NCBI RefSeq assembly: GCF_032854445.1
Contig: NC_088305.1
Span: 10,835,717-10,899,716 of the forward strand
Origin: Liolophura sinensis
Lineage: Eukaryota > Mollusca > Polyplacophora > Chitonida > Chitonidae
Length of the DNA stretch: 64,000 bases
Direction: 5' to 3'
Part shown: piece by piece, positions 49,295-62,200 of the stretch
How positions within the stretch are numbered: the first letter of the stretch is position 1
Layout: each line of letters begins with the position of its first letter
Position numbers and translations under genes: made by a program
The notes under the pieces: model-generated
Databases searched by the model: none
What the model was told of the DNA's origin: nothing
The model's input: only the letters and a program-made list of their open reading frames with translations

Positions 49295-49590
49295 ATGATG
49301 ATTCCCGTGAACTCGTTTGCATCTATATAGCAAATGTGATGATTTTCGTGAACTTGTTTGTGCCAATATAACAAGGATGATGAATCTGGCGAACTTATTT
49401 TCGTATACAATAAAAACATTGATGATTCTCGTGAACTCGTTTGCATCTATATAGCAAAAGTGATGATTTTCGTGAACTTATTTGTATCATTATAACATGA
49501 ACTTGTTTTTGTTCTCAATAACAGCATTAATGATTCTCTTCGACTTGTTCGTATCCATATACTAACAATGATAATGCTCGTGATCTTGGT
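49295..49590. repeat. Degenerate tandem repeat
   Basis: cgtgaactcgtttgcatcta at about 49310 and again at about 49431, with related diverged words between and after. Confidence 0.75.
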
Positions 49591-49805
49591 ATATCCATTG
49601 GTATAGCCACAACAATGACAGAAGTCAACCGAAATACATCGACAAAACGACACTAGTGACTCTCATGGATCTATTTTAAGCTTTTAAAGAATACCAGTGG
49701 TTAATGTGATCTACTCGCCCATATCCGGTGACAACAGTCCTCCCTGTGTTGTCTTTATACCGATAGTGTTACGTGTGAGTTTAGTAATTTATTCTTCTGA
49801 AAAAC

Positions 49806-49806
<1 letters not shown>

Positions 49807-49873
<67 letters not shown>
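49807..49873. repeat. AC microsatellite
   Basis: Uninterrupted ac dinucleotides, more than 30 copies. Confidence 0.96.
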
Positions 49874-49875
<2 letters not shown>

Positions 49876-51242
49876 TATTGATTTTTACGTACGTAGTATC
49901 CACTGTAATAGGATTCATAGTCAAAAAGAAATGATAGCATTTAGTTTTTACTTTTTTTATCATTTGATTATAACACAGAAACGCTATATTAGAGTAGTAA
50001 CATTCTGTAGTTTTCTCCTGGTATATTTGTTTAACAGCATTCATATGTATACCATATATTTATATAACTCTATCTTATACTACTGACATGTAATACACTA
50101 TGTAGACGTGTATTACACCGACAAATTGATAAATGTGTTTAGAACAGTAGCAAATAAAGGTTGTAATCGCGATATTGCTGTACTTTACATACAAGCAAAG
50201 CCTTCTTCCATTACTGGCATTTGTATATGCATCAATGCTCGAACAGAAAACTGTACATATCATTTGTCTTTTGTATAAATAAAATAATTATTTATGAAAT
50301 GGTGTACTTTTTGTACTGTGACTTACAGTTTCTTCCAGAATCAGCGAAAAGCTGATATTGCCTTAACCACATAACCAAAACAACATACGCTCAATGCCCT
50401 GCTGTTGGTTATTTCACATGGCGCTCATCCGGCCCGAACAGCGCATGTCCTGGAGGGGGAGGGGGTGTTCTATCCGGTGTTATGTTCGGTGTCATCGAAA
50501 TGACGTTCTGGTGAGACAGTGTTAAGATCGTTCATAAAAGACAAGTTCAGTGTGAGGCATGGTTTACGAGGGAACACGCCCACTGACTATCCACCAATGA
50601 TTTAGCCAGAATTTAAAAATCAGGCTGTCTCGTTTCCCTGTCAAATTTTGCTAGATTAGCGTGCCTCAAAGACACAGAGACACCCCTCTGGCTAACCCTA
50701 TGATACCTATGCTCGCAATTGTGCGAAAAACCGACATTCTGCTAAATGGTAATCATGATAGTGCTCTGGTATTACCAAAATGTGTAGGTGTACATGTCAC
50801 CAGATATAACAGATTCCACGTGCAGTGTTTCCACGATATATATGCGATATATGTAATAAGTGGAAATGATTAACACAACATATTAACGCATACAGACCGA
50901 GTTTGAATTGATTTTATAACATTTTTTATAGTTGTTAATGTCGGTATACGAATTCCATTTGTCCTATGGCAGTCAGTTTATATGATGGCCGGAGGAAACC
51001 GTAATAAATGCCCGGGTATAAACCACTGACGTTTGGCAAGTAGTACTGACTTTTCCACGTGTGACATGTCATACTGTTTGAAGACAAGTGGTCTTCAGTG
51101 AACCTCATGTAAGACTGCACGAAAGAGTACCGTCGAAAACGTATTGCCATCTAGGCCTACTTAAAGTTCAGAAAAAAATTTATTCCCTCACCTGCTTCCA
51201 GTGATGGAAGCACGCTAATCGATTACCTGTTCGACAAAAGTA

Positions 51243-51598
51243 TTGAGTGAGTGAGTGAGTGAGTGAGTGCTTGGGATTTAACGTCGTACTCAACAATTTT
51301 TCAGTCATATGACGGCGAAGGAATCCTTAGGGTGCATGTACGTGTAATGTGCCTCCTTGTAGCAGGACGGATTTCCACCACTCTTTTATCTAGTGCTGCT
51401 TCACTGATACGACGTACCGAAGGCAAGTAAGCCGCCCCGCCCGAGCCATTATACTGATACGGGTCAACCAGTCGTTGCACTATCCCCTTCATGCTGAACG
51501 CCAAGCGAGGAAGTTACAACTTCCTCTTTTAAAGTCTTGGGTGTGACTCGATCAAGGATTGATCCTGGATCTACCGGTCCCGAAGCGGACAGGATGTG
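51243..51598 (-). mobile_element. SINE family B, reverse copy
   Basis: Reverse of the 38403 copy: gagt repeat at 51245, then gggatttaacgtcgtactca, the shared central part (accgaaggcaagtaagccgc), and a tRNA-like head that has lost its A box. Confidence 0.82.
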
Positions 51599-51949
51599 TT
51601 CACTATTGTTATGATGTTGCCCTGGAAAGCACAAGATACATAATATGAAGCTGTATAAGGCTTTTCTCTTGTTGACAAACGTGTAAAGCGCCACGCCAAA
51701 GACCAAGGCAGGCACGAAGTACAAGAATTACTTTTAACATCGTGAACATAGAAAAGCAAGGAACAGCAAAAACTATGAGCATGTATAATGCCAGCACATA
51801 TCGGACAAACAGATTTACGATGTACAGGTAGAAAACTACGGTGTCGTAAAAGGGCAAAGGGCGTTTTTCTTTCTTTTTAACTGTGCGGGGTTTTTTTTTC
51901 GTTTTTTTTTTTTTCACTTTTGCAGTCGGAATTTTTCTTTCTTTTAAGC

Positions 51950-52062
51950 AGCCCCCTTATGCGACAGCGGCCAGCATTATGGGAAGAAACACACGACTAT
52001 CCGCAGGATGCCGGAGACCCTCCAACGTACGACCAGATAGGAAGCCAGCATGGACTGTCAAC
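51950..52062 (-). mobile_element. SINE family A fragment, diverged
   Basis: Reversed body gcggccagcattatgggaag and aggaagccagcatggactg with several deletions. Confidence 0.65.
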
Positions 52063-53027
52063 ATTACGTCCATCTGCCTCTGTAGTACTGGAACACGATG
52101 CGGATTATACCATTCTTGACACTCACGTATGACTCCAGTTTGACTTCAGCCATAATTCGAAAACACTGTTCTGTGACATGGACAATATAATTGTCATCAC
52201 CTCGTCAGTGTTAACTAAAACATGATAGGTTTTCAACTTGTGGTACCAAAATATAAACGTAACTGTGAAGACTGAAGTCAGAAATGGATACCTGGAATCG
52301 GCCTGTGAGATAACAAAATGCTTAGTTTCTCTACAAATCAAAAAACAAATTCAGGCAAATTAATCCTGACATTCTACGCGTATAAATGCAGAAGAAATTC
52401 AAAGTGAGTAGATCCACTGATTATTTTAGCTTAATATACAGGGAAGGTTTACAATTTGAGAACAACTGCCTTGGTCAACTTCCTTGGTTTTGCGTTGACA
52501 TGTTAATCAAGTTGTTCTGTATTGCGTCAGTTGTATTTTTCTCATAATAGCTTAACGGGCTATCAGAGATTTTGGCCAGCAAAAACCCATATTCGTTTGT
52601 CAAATCAATTTTTTCTCTCTTTACCAAACATAGCTCCAATATTTGCGTTTCAGAAAATATCAAACTCGTTATCCTGTATTATCTGTAGTGTTAAAATCAC
52701 TCCAAATTCTGACAAAGTATTATCAATTTTACGAACATTATTACCGATTTTGAACGGTAACACCTGCACGTCAGATCAGGCTGATATTTTGTGAAAAGCA
52801 ATTAATTGGGCTTTTCTAAACTCAAATTAAAAAATCGGATGTGCGCTTATCGATTTCTTGCCAAAAATCTCTGGGATAGTCTCTTTAAAGTTTACATACG
52901 GTTGGCAAATTTGCTACAATATTATGGTTTCTCTATCCGGTTTCCTCCTACATATGTTTTCAGAAATCAGATAGGAACATCAGAGTTCAACCTGAAACTA
53001 GTGAAACATGTGAGTGATGGATAACGT

Positions 53028-53152
53028 CATGGTGTGGCCAAGTGGTTAGCGTGCTCGCGAAGCATTTTCCTCAACGCTCCTCCACCACAATGCTGGCCGC
53101 CGACGTAGAAGTGAATTATTCTTAAATTAAATAAATATAAATAAATCATAAC
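53028..53152 (+). mobile_element. SINE family A, internally deleted
   Basis: Head tggccaagtggttagcgtgc joins directly to the body ccaccacaatgctggccgcc, then an A-rich tail. The B box and middle are lost. Confidence 0.75.
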
Positions 53153-54211
53153 GTCTAGCTTAACATAAACTTCGCGTTTATCGCCATGATTAGTTTTGTG
53201 TGTGGAGGAAACCAAGGGATAAAACCACCTCATTTTCTGACGTGAAACTGGAAGTAATCCATGACAAATTACACATTCCGCAATCTTTCAGCCAAGGGCT
53301 GGCTATATACTCGACGTTATACCGCTTGGTCAGCAATGTCTTGTGAGTGTAAAAATAGCGGATTACAACAGCTGCAACATTCCATGCATATTTTTGCGTT
53401 GCCGTTTCTTATTTATTTCTAAATGCATTTGTTTCATATTCGGCGTCAATGAAAAATCGTCGTAACATTTCAAATGATTTCACTAATACATAAAGGCGAC
53501 GAGTTTTGATATATTCAGTTCTCACTGAAGACCGCATAACAAACTTCTGTGTGTTGACAAAAGTTCGCATATTTATTTACAAAAGTGAGCAAAACATTTT
53601 TCTTTTCAGCTTCAGTAAAAACCACAAATAGGAAAGCACCTAGTAGACGAAGAAAAACATCATAAATAATTTGATTACCGTATGACAATCTTTAACCGGA
53701 TGACGTAAGTATCATATCCATTTGGCTTAAGATATATGCGCCCACGTACAATTTTCTGCTGGGCACAATGGCGCACGTTTCAAAAATTGGTTCGTTTCTC
53801 ATTGCACTGACATTTTCCTATATCATCATTTATAAATGCATGTAACTTCCTAAATATACCGTAAAGGTGCACACCTTTCCAGTTGGGATTAAGTACCAGT
53901 ACGAAGGTGTAGATTTAGACTTACACCTTGTGCACGAAGTTATATAATACATATATCAGTTATACATTCATAAACAGCTGATGATAAACTACATGTTACA
54001 ACTGTTAACTTCTCATCACACACTAAATGAAGACAGTTATAATCACATGGTATAAGCACAGGTTGGAATTTACAACTGTCATACTGGTTTACAAAACAAA
54101 CAAGGGTACATTAATGACATTTGTTTACATGTAAGTTAAACAAACATTCACGAGTAACATACACTTCTCACAATGGTACAATTCCATATTAGCACTAAAC
54201 GCTTGTCTTAG

Positions 54212-54505
54212 TAGTGTTGTAAATGGTTGTATCATCTCGTTGTAAATGGTTGTATCAGCCGTGTTGTAAATGGTTTTATTAGCCGTGTTGCAAATGGTTG
54301 TATCAGGCGTGTTGTAAATAGTTGTATTAGCCGAGCTGTAAATGGTTGTATTAGCCGTGTTGCAAATGGTTGTATCAGGCGTGTTGTAAATAGTTGTATC
54401 ATGTGTTGTACATGGTTGTATTGGCAGTGCTGTAGATGGCTGTATTAGCAGTGTTGTACATGGTTGTATTAGCAGTGTTGTACATGGTTGTATTAGCAGA
54501 AGTGT
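54212..54505. repeat. Tandem array, unit about 24 bp
   Basis: Core gttgtaaatggttgtattag; about 12 copies. Confidence 0.9.
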
Positions 54506-54984
54506 TAATGACTACACATTGTAACCTAACAGAGGAAATGAAGAAATGCACACTGTATTGGCACATATTATACTTAGTGGTAACTGCACTGATACATGCA
54601 CACCCTAATAAATGATGACAAACAGCACCTTGGTTTTACCTGTACACTTTGGGTAGTGGGACATTCCCATAGCAGCTAAAGGTACACATCTAATGCCTGT
54701 ATAACTATATTTCTGCCTACGAAATTTGTACAGACATTTGTACAGCTCTATACACCTTCACCATGTTCAAAAAGTTGTAATACACCTATAGTGGCAATCT
54801 GAAACACGGGGCCATCTGTGCAATCTACCCTAGAGTAAGATTTGTCTTCCAGTAATACGTCATGCAAGCATTCTTAAACAGGTGGATAGTTCATAGCATA
54901 TACCACTCAACCAGCAACACACCACTAATACCATAGATGACCATAAATTTCATCCAAGACTAACTTACTTATTTTTCTAGAGAG

Positions 54985-55095
54985 TTCTACCGAGATTAGA
55001 AAGGCGTTTTGAGGTTTGCTTGGAACATGCGATAACATTCTACTGGAAAATTGTAAGTTTCAGACCAAAAGCAATGTTTTGTGACATGCACTTTT
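54985..55095. repeat. Diverged duplicate block, copy 1
   Basis: agaaaggcgttttgaggttt followed by acattctactggaaaa resembles 58645-58745 in the same order. Confidence 0.6.
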
Positions 55096-55199
55096 GTCAG
55101 TGAAATCTTAGGTAGTTTAGGACATAAATTGTAAGATATACCTTTGTGATTTATACTGGTACTTAGTACATTGTAAAATACTGGTATAATTTCATCAGT

Positions 55200-56835
55200 G
55201 ATGCACTATTACACTACAACATGTGTAACTCCACCAGCGTTACACCATTGCACAAGAACATGTAACTCCACCAACATTACACCATTACACTAGAGCATGT
55301 GTAACTCCACCAGCGTTACACCATTAAACTAGAACATGTGTAACTCCACCAGCATTACACTAGAGCATGTGTAACTCCACCAGCATTACACCATTACATT
55401 AGAACATGTGTAACTCCACCAGCATTACACCATTACACTAGGACATGTGTAACTCCACCAGCATTACACCATTACACTAGAGCATGTGTAACTCCACCAG
55501 CATTACACTAGAACATGTGTAACTCCACCAGCATTACACCATTACACTAAAACATGTGTAACTCCACTAGTGTTACACCATTACACTAGAACATGTGTAA
55601 CTTCACCAGCGTTACCCCACTACACTAGAGCATGTGTAACTCCACCAGCATTACACCATTACACTAGAGCATGTGTTACTCCACCAGCATTACACCATTA
55701 CACTAGAACATGTGTAACTCCACCAGCATTACACCATTACACTAGGACATGTGTAACTCCACCAGCATTACACCATTATACTAGAGCATGTTTAACTTCA
55801 CCAGCATTACACTAGAACATGTGTAACTCCACCAGCGTTACACCATTACACTAAAACATGTGTAACTCCACTAGTGTTACACCATTACACTAAAACATGT
55901 GTAACTCCACCAGCGTTACATCACTACACTAGAGCATGTGTAACTCCATCAGCATTACACCACTACGCTAGAGCATGTGTAACTTCACCAGTGTTACACA
56001 TTACACTAGAGCATGTGTAACTCCACCAGCATTACATTATTACACTAGAGCATGTGTAACTCCACCAGCATTACACCATTACATTAGAACATGTGTAACT
56101 CCACCAGCATTACACCATTACATCAGAACATGTGTAGCTCCACCAGCGTTACACCATTACACTAGAACATGTAACTCCACCAGCATTACACCATTACACT
56201 AGAGCATGTGTAACTTCACCAGCGTTACACCACTACACTAGGGCATGTGTAACTCCACCAGCATTACCCCATTACACTAGAGCATGTGTAACTCCACCAG
56301 CATTACACCATTACACTAGGGCATGTGTAACTCCACCAGCATTACACCATTACACTAGAGCATGTGTAACTCCACCAGCATTACACTAGAACATGTGTAA
56401 CTCCACCAGCATTACACCATTACACTAAAACATGTGTAACTCCACCAGCATTACCCCATTACACTAGAGCATGTGTAACTCCACCAGCATTACACCACTA
56501 CACTAGAGCATGTGTAACTCCACCAGCATTACACCACTACACTAGAGCATGTGTAACTTCACCAGCATTACACCATTACACTAGAGCATGCGTAACTCCA
56601 CCAGCATTACCCCATTACACTAGAACATGTGTAACTCCACCAGCGTTACACCATTACATCAGAACATGTGTAGCTCCACCAGCGTTACACCATTACACTA
56701 GAACATGTAACTCCATCAGCGTTAGGCCATTACATCAGAACACATGTAACTCCACCAGCGTTACACCATTACACTAGAACATGTAACTCCACCAGTGATG
56801 CACCATTATGCACCATTGAGTTAGAACATGTGTAA
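55200..56835. repeat. Large tandem array, unit 39 bp
   Basis: Core gtgtaactccaccagcatta then caccattacactag; about 42 copies, some shortened by loss of caccattacacta. Length divisible by three keeps short frames open. Confidence 0.95.
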
Positions 56836-57462
56836 CTCAAACCAAAACATCTGACCATGCACAATTACGTAGTAACGTGTATATAAACTCGTTCAAGGAC
56901 GTATCTATAACAGGTGGACGCACCTATAACAGGTAAAACCTACATAAACTTCAATCGTACCATTTCAACACGAGATGTCAACACAATTTCTCTCCGACAT
57001 ACTACAAAATACTTGTTACGCTATTTCACCTTTGCTCCAAGAAATAATAAGTAGAACCCTTTACAAAGACAGCCATTATTAAACTTATCCTACTTGACAG
57101 TACTATTCATTTATCCACAATCTGAACAATTTCTTTACAATTTTGAATACTTCCAACATATTATTATCTGCTTACATAATACTTGTTTCCATTTCCTTGC
57201 AATAGGACAGATTAATACATGAATCCCTGGAACTGACAATTTCACCATGTGCACGTACATGTACAACATAAAAAATATATGTCTCTTATTTCTTCCTTAA
57301 TACAGTAGTCAATGATTTTTCTACGAATCATTTCTCTTTTTTTTTTTCAAGAAACCATTTTAAAGTTAGAGAAAGTTAAGAACATGCACATGGTATAAAA
57401 TCACCTGTATTTTCATGGAATTTTTCACTCACTCACTCACAGTAAACGCCCAACAATTTTGC

Positions 57463-57475
57463 CCCCCCCCCCCCC
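57463..57475. repeat. C homopolymer
   Basis: A run of about 14 C bases in intergenic DNA. Confidence 0.85.
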
Positions 57476-58639
57476 AACACCCAAAATTTCGCTTTTGTAA
57501 ATTCCAATAAATGTCAAAATATATTACTTTTGGTGGTGAGACTATACACTTTTCCAGTAGGACAACATCCCACCTTCCAAGCAAAGCTCAAAACATCTTT
57601 CTATGATCGACAGAACTCTCAGGCAGAATCTGTTTCTTTAACAGCAATGGGCAAATTTTACACTATTTATCATTTATCACTGAACTATGGTAAAAAAAAT
57701 TACATGTAAATGAAATTTTATGCACATATTGGCCTAATGTTACCTGATTTTTCATTACATAGTCAGCTAAACATTTGTACTGCAGGGTAAATGACTGGCA
57801 GAAATTCCAAGAAAATTACAGGTGATTTAATTACAGTAATAAAGTATTTTAACAAGCATGAGAACTAAACACATTAAACATCACTATATATCTGCTAGGG
57901 TACATTTTAGATATGTTTAGATATAAAACTGCAATTGTTATTTAAGCGATGGAGACTAGTAATTATTTTTACCACTACCAGTTCAATAACAATCTGGTTC
58001 AATAATGAATGCTCAACTTTAGGAGAAATACGGTATTTCTTTGTTTTTATAGGCCTAGGCACATTTCCTCTCACACAGGTTTATGTTTGACAAAGTAGAA
58101 TTTTCAACATCATCCAGACGTGGACATAGATTTTGTGTATAGCGGGATGAGCATCACTTCATCAGGTGAACATAAACGATGAGATGAAGGGTTCGTACTG
58201 TTTTAGGCTCTACAAATTCCAAATCCACATGCATCACATTAAACCTGCCTGGCAGATCGCAGAGAGCTGATAAAAAGCAATTTTGCTCTCTTTAAACATG
58301 TCAATACAGCAACTGATAAATGCATCCGTATTCCAACCTAAATCCCATGTTCAACCTTACTACATTCAAACAATACAAAAAGAATTAGCACGTTTTCATG
58401 AGTTCTTTTCACTCTCCCGTTTTCCCAGTCACACTGGATAAGTCTAGCCAAGTGTGCATCAACAAAACATATCATATAATGACACACTGTTCAAACATGG
58501 TATAACTAATAATAATGATCTATTTTATCAAAGTTTATCTGTAGTAACACAAATTTATACCCCATATCATAACCAACCCCAAATTTCACTCATGACCAAT
58601 TACGTTGCATCTTTTGCCTTGATTGTGTGAGTCTTTTGT

Positions 58640-58750
58640 AGATCTGAGAAAGGCATTTTGAGGTTTCTGTGAAAGAGAGGACAATATTTTACTGGAAAAA
58701 GTGTAACTTTCAACCCCTTATATAGTATTTCAGGACATTTACTTGCCTTT
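58640..58750. repeat. Diverged duplicate block, copy 2
   Basis: agaaaggcattttgaggttt followed by atattttactggaaaa, the counterpart of 54985-55095. Confidence 0.6.
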
Positions 58751-59056
58751 ACAATTGCTCTTTTATGGGAGAGATTTTATGTCATTTGCCATACATTAGC
58801 ACATTTCACTTTTATATGTCTGTGATTTGGAACGATAAGATAATAGACATTTCAACTGACTGTTTTTACCATCACCTAGAACTGCATCTATGAGGTGTCA
58901 CAAATCATGAGTTAAAGAAACACTTCAAATATAAAAAAAAAAACTAAGAAGGTGCAGAAATGAATGAAAATTCTAAAATGGAAATCAGAACTGGCCGCAT
59001 TGCGCTTGCATTACCACATATACGCTGGTGTAATAAAACACACACATATTGTGGTA

Positions 59057-59204
59057 TCAGCTGTTGAGGCGGATCTGCCTCAGCAGTTTACAGCTGTCCC
59101 ACATCTCCTGGGGCGTTGCCTGGGTTAGCAGGTGAACTTCCACATCCCTCTCATTCAGTTGTACACTGGTCTCCATGGAGATAGGACCCTCAGTCACAGG
59201 CTGC
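59057..59204 (-). CDS. PINK1: PINK1-like terminal exon
   Basis: 148 nt, acceptor ctgttgcag; 48 residues then TGA. Contains SVQLNERDVEVHLLTQATP and QEMWDSCKLLRQI, whose pattern parallels the PINK1 C-terminal tail. A second AG four bases on could be used with the alternative donor and would encode the same protein. Confidence 0.78.
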
Positions 59205-62200
59205 CTGCAACAGAATCAAGACACTTGATACATTATTGTTATTTTAAATAAACCAAGTATCTCCAAAGAGATTCACTTTGAAAAACTAAAAAGAAGAACA
59301 AAATGAATTTCTACTTATTATGGGGCACCGTAGTATCTACCCAGTAGTGTGCCTCTAGCATGTATTTGGTGAACCTATGGCATGTCTGTGGTAAGCTTGT
59401 AGTGAACCTGAGGTGATGCTTGTGGTGAGTCAGTGGTGTGTCTGTGGTGAGCCAGTCGTATGTCTGTGGTGAGCCTGTGGGGTGTCTGTAGCGTGCCTGT
59501 GGTGCGTCTGCAGTAAGATGGTAAGTTGCCTGAGGTGATGCCTGTGGTGAGTCGGTAGTGTCCCTGTGGTGCATCTGTAGTAAATGTAGCCACTGGTGAA
59601 ACTGTGGTGTGTCTATGGTGTATCTGTGGAGAGCTTTTGGGGTGTCTGCAGTGTGACTATGGGGTGTCTGTAGTGTGCCTGTGCTGTGCCTGAGGTATGC
59701 TTGTTGTGTGCCCAAGGTGAGTCAGTGTGTGTTTGTCATGAGTCTGTGATGTGCCTGTAGCGTGCCTGTGGTGAGGCAGTGGTGTGCTTGTTATGTTCCT
59801 GTTATGTTTCTAAGACATACAGCACAGAGAGTAAAACCAGAGCATTGGTGACAGTGTGATAGCTGGCAAATGGTCAGTGAATCGCCTCAGTCAGGGTTTT
59901 ATTTTAACAAATCATGTAAATGCATAAATAGTAGCAGCTTGGATGCCACCTTGCACCAGGGCTTAAGCTGAATAAGGTAGAACAATGGGCAGTCATGTTA
60001 ATTTCAATTTACATGTATTAGACATCACTGGCCTAGAATTACTCAGAATGCTGTGTTGTCATCACATTTCACACAAAATCACATTAAAACAATGCAAAAG
60101 GACCAGGCCTCAGGGATGCTTAATCCTGGTTTATGCAGAAATACAATACAATTAAAGACGTACAGTAAAACCAATAGTCAGTCTACAGTGATTAAAAAAC
60201 AATGGTAAACATTTTTGAGCATAAGATCACATGTAATTGAGCTGTTTTTCAGAGGGCATTGAAGTTCTACTGGTAGATGGCCTCTTTTTACCACACTTTT
60301 CAAACATTTCCCCAGTATCCTCCCACCATAATGCTGGTCGCCATCGTATAAGTGAAATAAGTGTTCATGAGTACGACATAAAACACCAATGAGATAAATA
60401 AATAAATAAATTCGTACATTTTATACCAGCTCGCCTTGTATTAAACTTGCCTCAGTTGACTGGTGCCTGCCATATGCTGCAGCATCTTTGCCTGATAGAA
60501 AGCCATGAACTCTCCGCCCGTGTTGACTTCAGATACAGCTGGGCCTGCCAACAACATCCCAACAAGCACCATGGCCTTGTGGGCAGGCGGTCTGTCCCCA
60601 GGGTGGTCCAGCACCAGCTGTTTTAGCACATAAACAAGCCCCGAAGGTAAGGCTGATGGCAGCGGCGGGATCTCAGCTTCTGTGTAGTGTGGGACGCTCA
60701 TGGACGAGAAGGGAAAGGCATCACTGTCTTCGAGAGGACGAAGCAAGCTGTAGAACATCCGGCTGACGGCATAAGCATCGGCTTTCTGGTACACATCCTC
60801 CAGAGATGCCTGCAGGACAACGTGAATGATCTTAATCAAGATGGACAGTTTAGAGAGTAAAACCAGAGCAGCAGTGACAACATTGTGATAATTGAAAAAT
60901 AATCACACATACATTGTAACGTAACCAGTGAAATACAGCTTTTGAACAATTTACCTAGGTTACCTTAACTGTTGATATATACATGTAAATATTAATCAAT
61001 ACCAGCAATTTACACCCCATCCCCCTAACCACCACACCCGGCTGATGTTCTTTCAAGTATTTAAAGGAACAGTTTCATACAATAGCAGCGTAATGACCCA
61101 GGAGCCTCTCACCAATGCGGTCACATGTAAGGCTGCAAGAAAAACACCACCAACAGCTTCTTGACACCAAAGTTCAGAGAATGACTGAAGCACAGGAACT
61201 GAATACTGTGGCCCACGAAGGATCATTTCCGGTATTCAATAGACACATGTACAGTTTCATGAACAAAGATTGTTCAGAATCTCTATGCTTTTGTGTAAAT
61301 GTGTTTTCATGAAACCTGGTGGTGACATGTAACATGTGCATGATGATATTTGAACATTTCAGTTTCAGTTGGGACGAAGATAAATGTAAACAAACTGGAA
61401 AACTCTTCCCTTACTGTATAAAGCAAATATTTTCCAACCCTTCAACATCAAGATTCAAAATGTTTGATATTTCGAGCTCTTCAGAGTGATGACCTTAACA
61501 AAATCTGAGGTTAAAGGTGTGAAATATATTATATCAAATTTATGTCACTCTAAAACTACATGACATCGGGTAAAATACAAATATACATGTATGAGTCTAA
61601 AATTATGAACATTTGTATGATACAAAGTCACCTTTGTGATGACCTGATCTTTATTGGAGTTCATTATTTTATTTGAACTCTTAAAAACCAGTGAATCACC
61701 AAACATTTAACATGAACAATTTGTCAAACAAACACTTGTTTTACGACTTCCCTTTACAGGTAAAGACAGGGTGGTATCTCAATACAAACAAACAAACACA
61801 AACAAACATACTGAAACCGCTTTCCTTTCTGGAAACTGTTTCATGAATTCTAAATTCTTTCAACATTTTGTGACACAAATTCTTGGACATTTACATGTAG
61901 CATGTACAAATGCTGGTGGAGGTGGGGGCCTCCGTGGATAAGTTGGTTAGCGCACTAGTGCGGAGTAATGACCCAGGAGCGTCTCACCAATGCTGTCGCT
62001 GTGAGTTCAAGTCCGGCTCATGCTGGCTTCCTCTCCGACCGTACGTGGGAAGGTCTGTCAGCAACCTGCAGATGGTCTTAGGTTTCCCCAGGGCTCTGCC
62101 CGTTTCCTCCCACCACAATGCTAGCCGCCGTCGTATAAGTGATATATTCTTGAGTACGGCGTAAAACACCAATCAAATAAAATAAATACAATTGCTGGTA

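Larger units (their letters stand above)
46707..59056. other. HGSNAT 3' UTR and convergent intergenic DNA
   Basis: No gene recognised. AATAAA hexamers on the + strand occur at 49142, 49409, 50153 and 50278; which one ends the HGSNAT transcript cannot be told. On the minus strand I found no obvious AATAAA just downstream of the PINK1-like stop. The stretch holds a 104-bp higher-order array, an AC microsatellite, 24-bp and 39-bp arrays and SINE copies. 52100-53000, 53200-54200 and 56850-58600 are plain AT-rich DNA. Confidence 0.7.

Noticed and set aside
49697..50086. 129-codon frame spanning the AC repeat
   Set aside because: The middle is the dinucleotide repeat read as His-Thr, and the flanks have no recognisable features.
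55570..56202. Repetitive short frames with THYTRACVTPPALH-type units
   Set aside because: Product of the 39-bp array; no coding evidence.
55200..56835. CRISPR-like regular repeat
   Set aside because: Units are contiguous with no unique spacers, and the DNA is animal.
59311..59715. 134-codon minus-strand frame rich in His, Thr and Gln
   Set aside because: Degenerate tandem repeat in an intron of the PINK1-like gene; no domain, and not compatible with the exon phases.
61926..62010. Apparent tRNA-like gene in the kinase intron
   Set aside because: It is the head of a family A SINE with many copies in the window.
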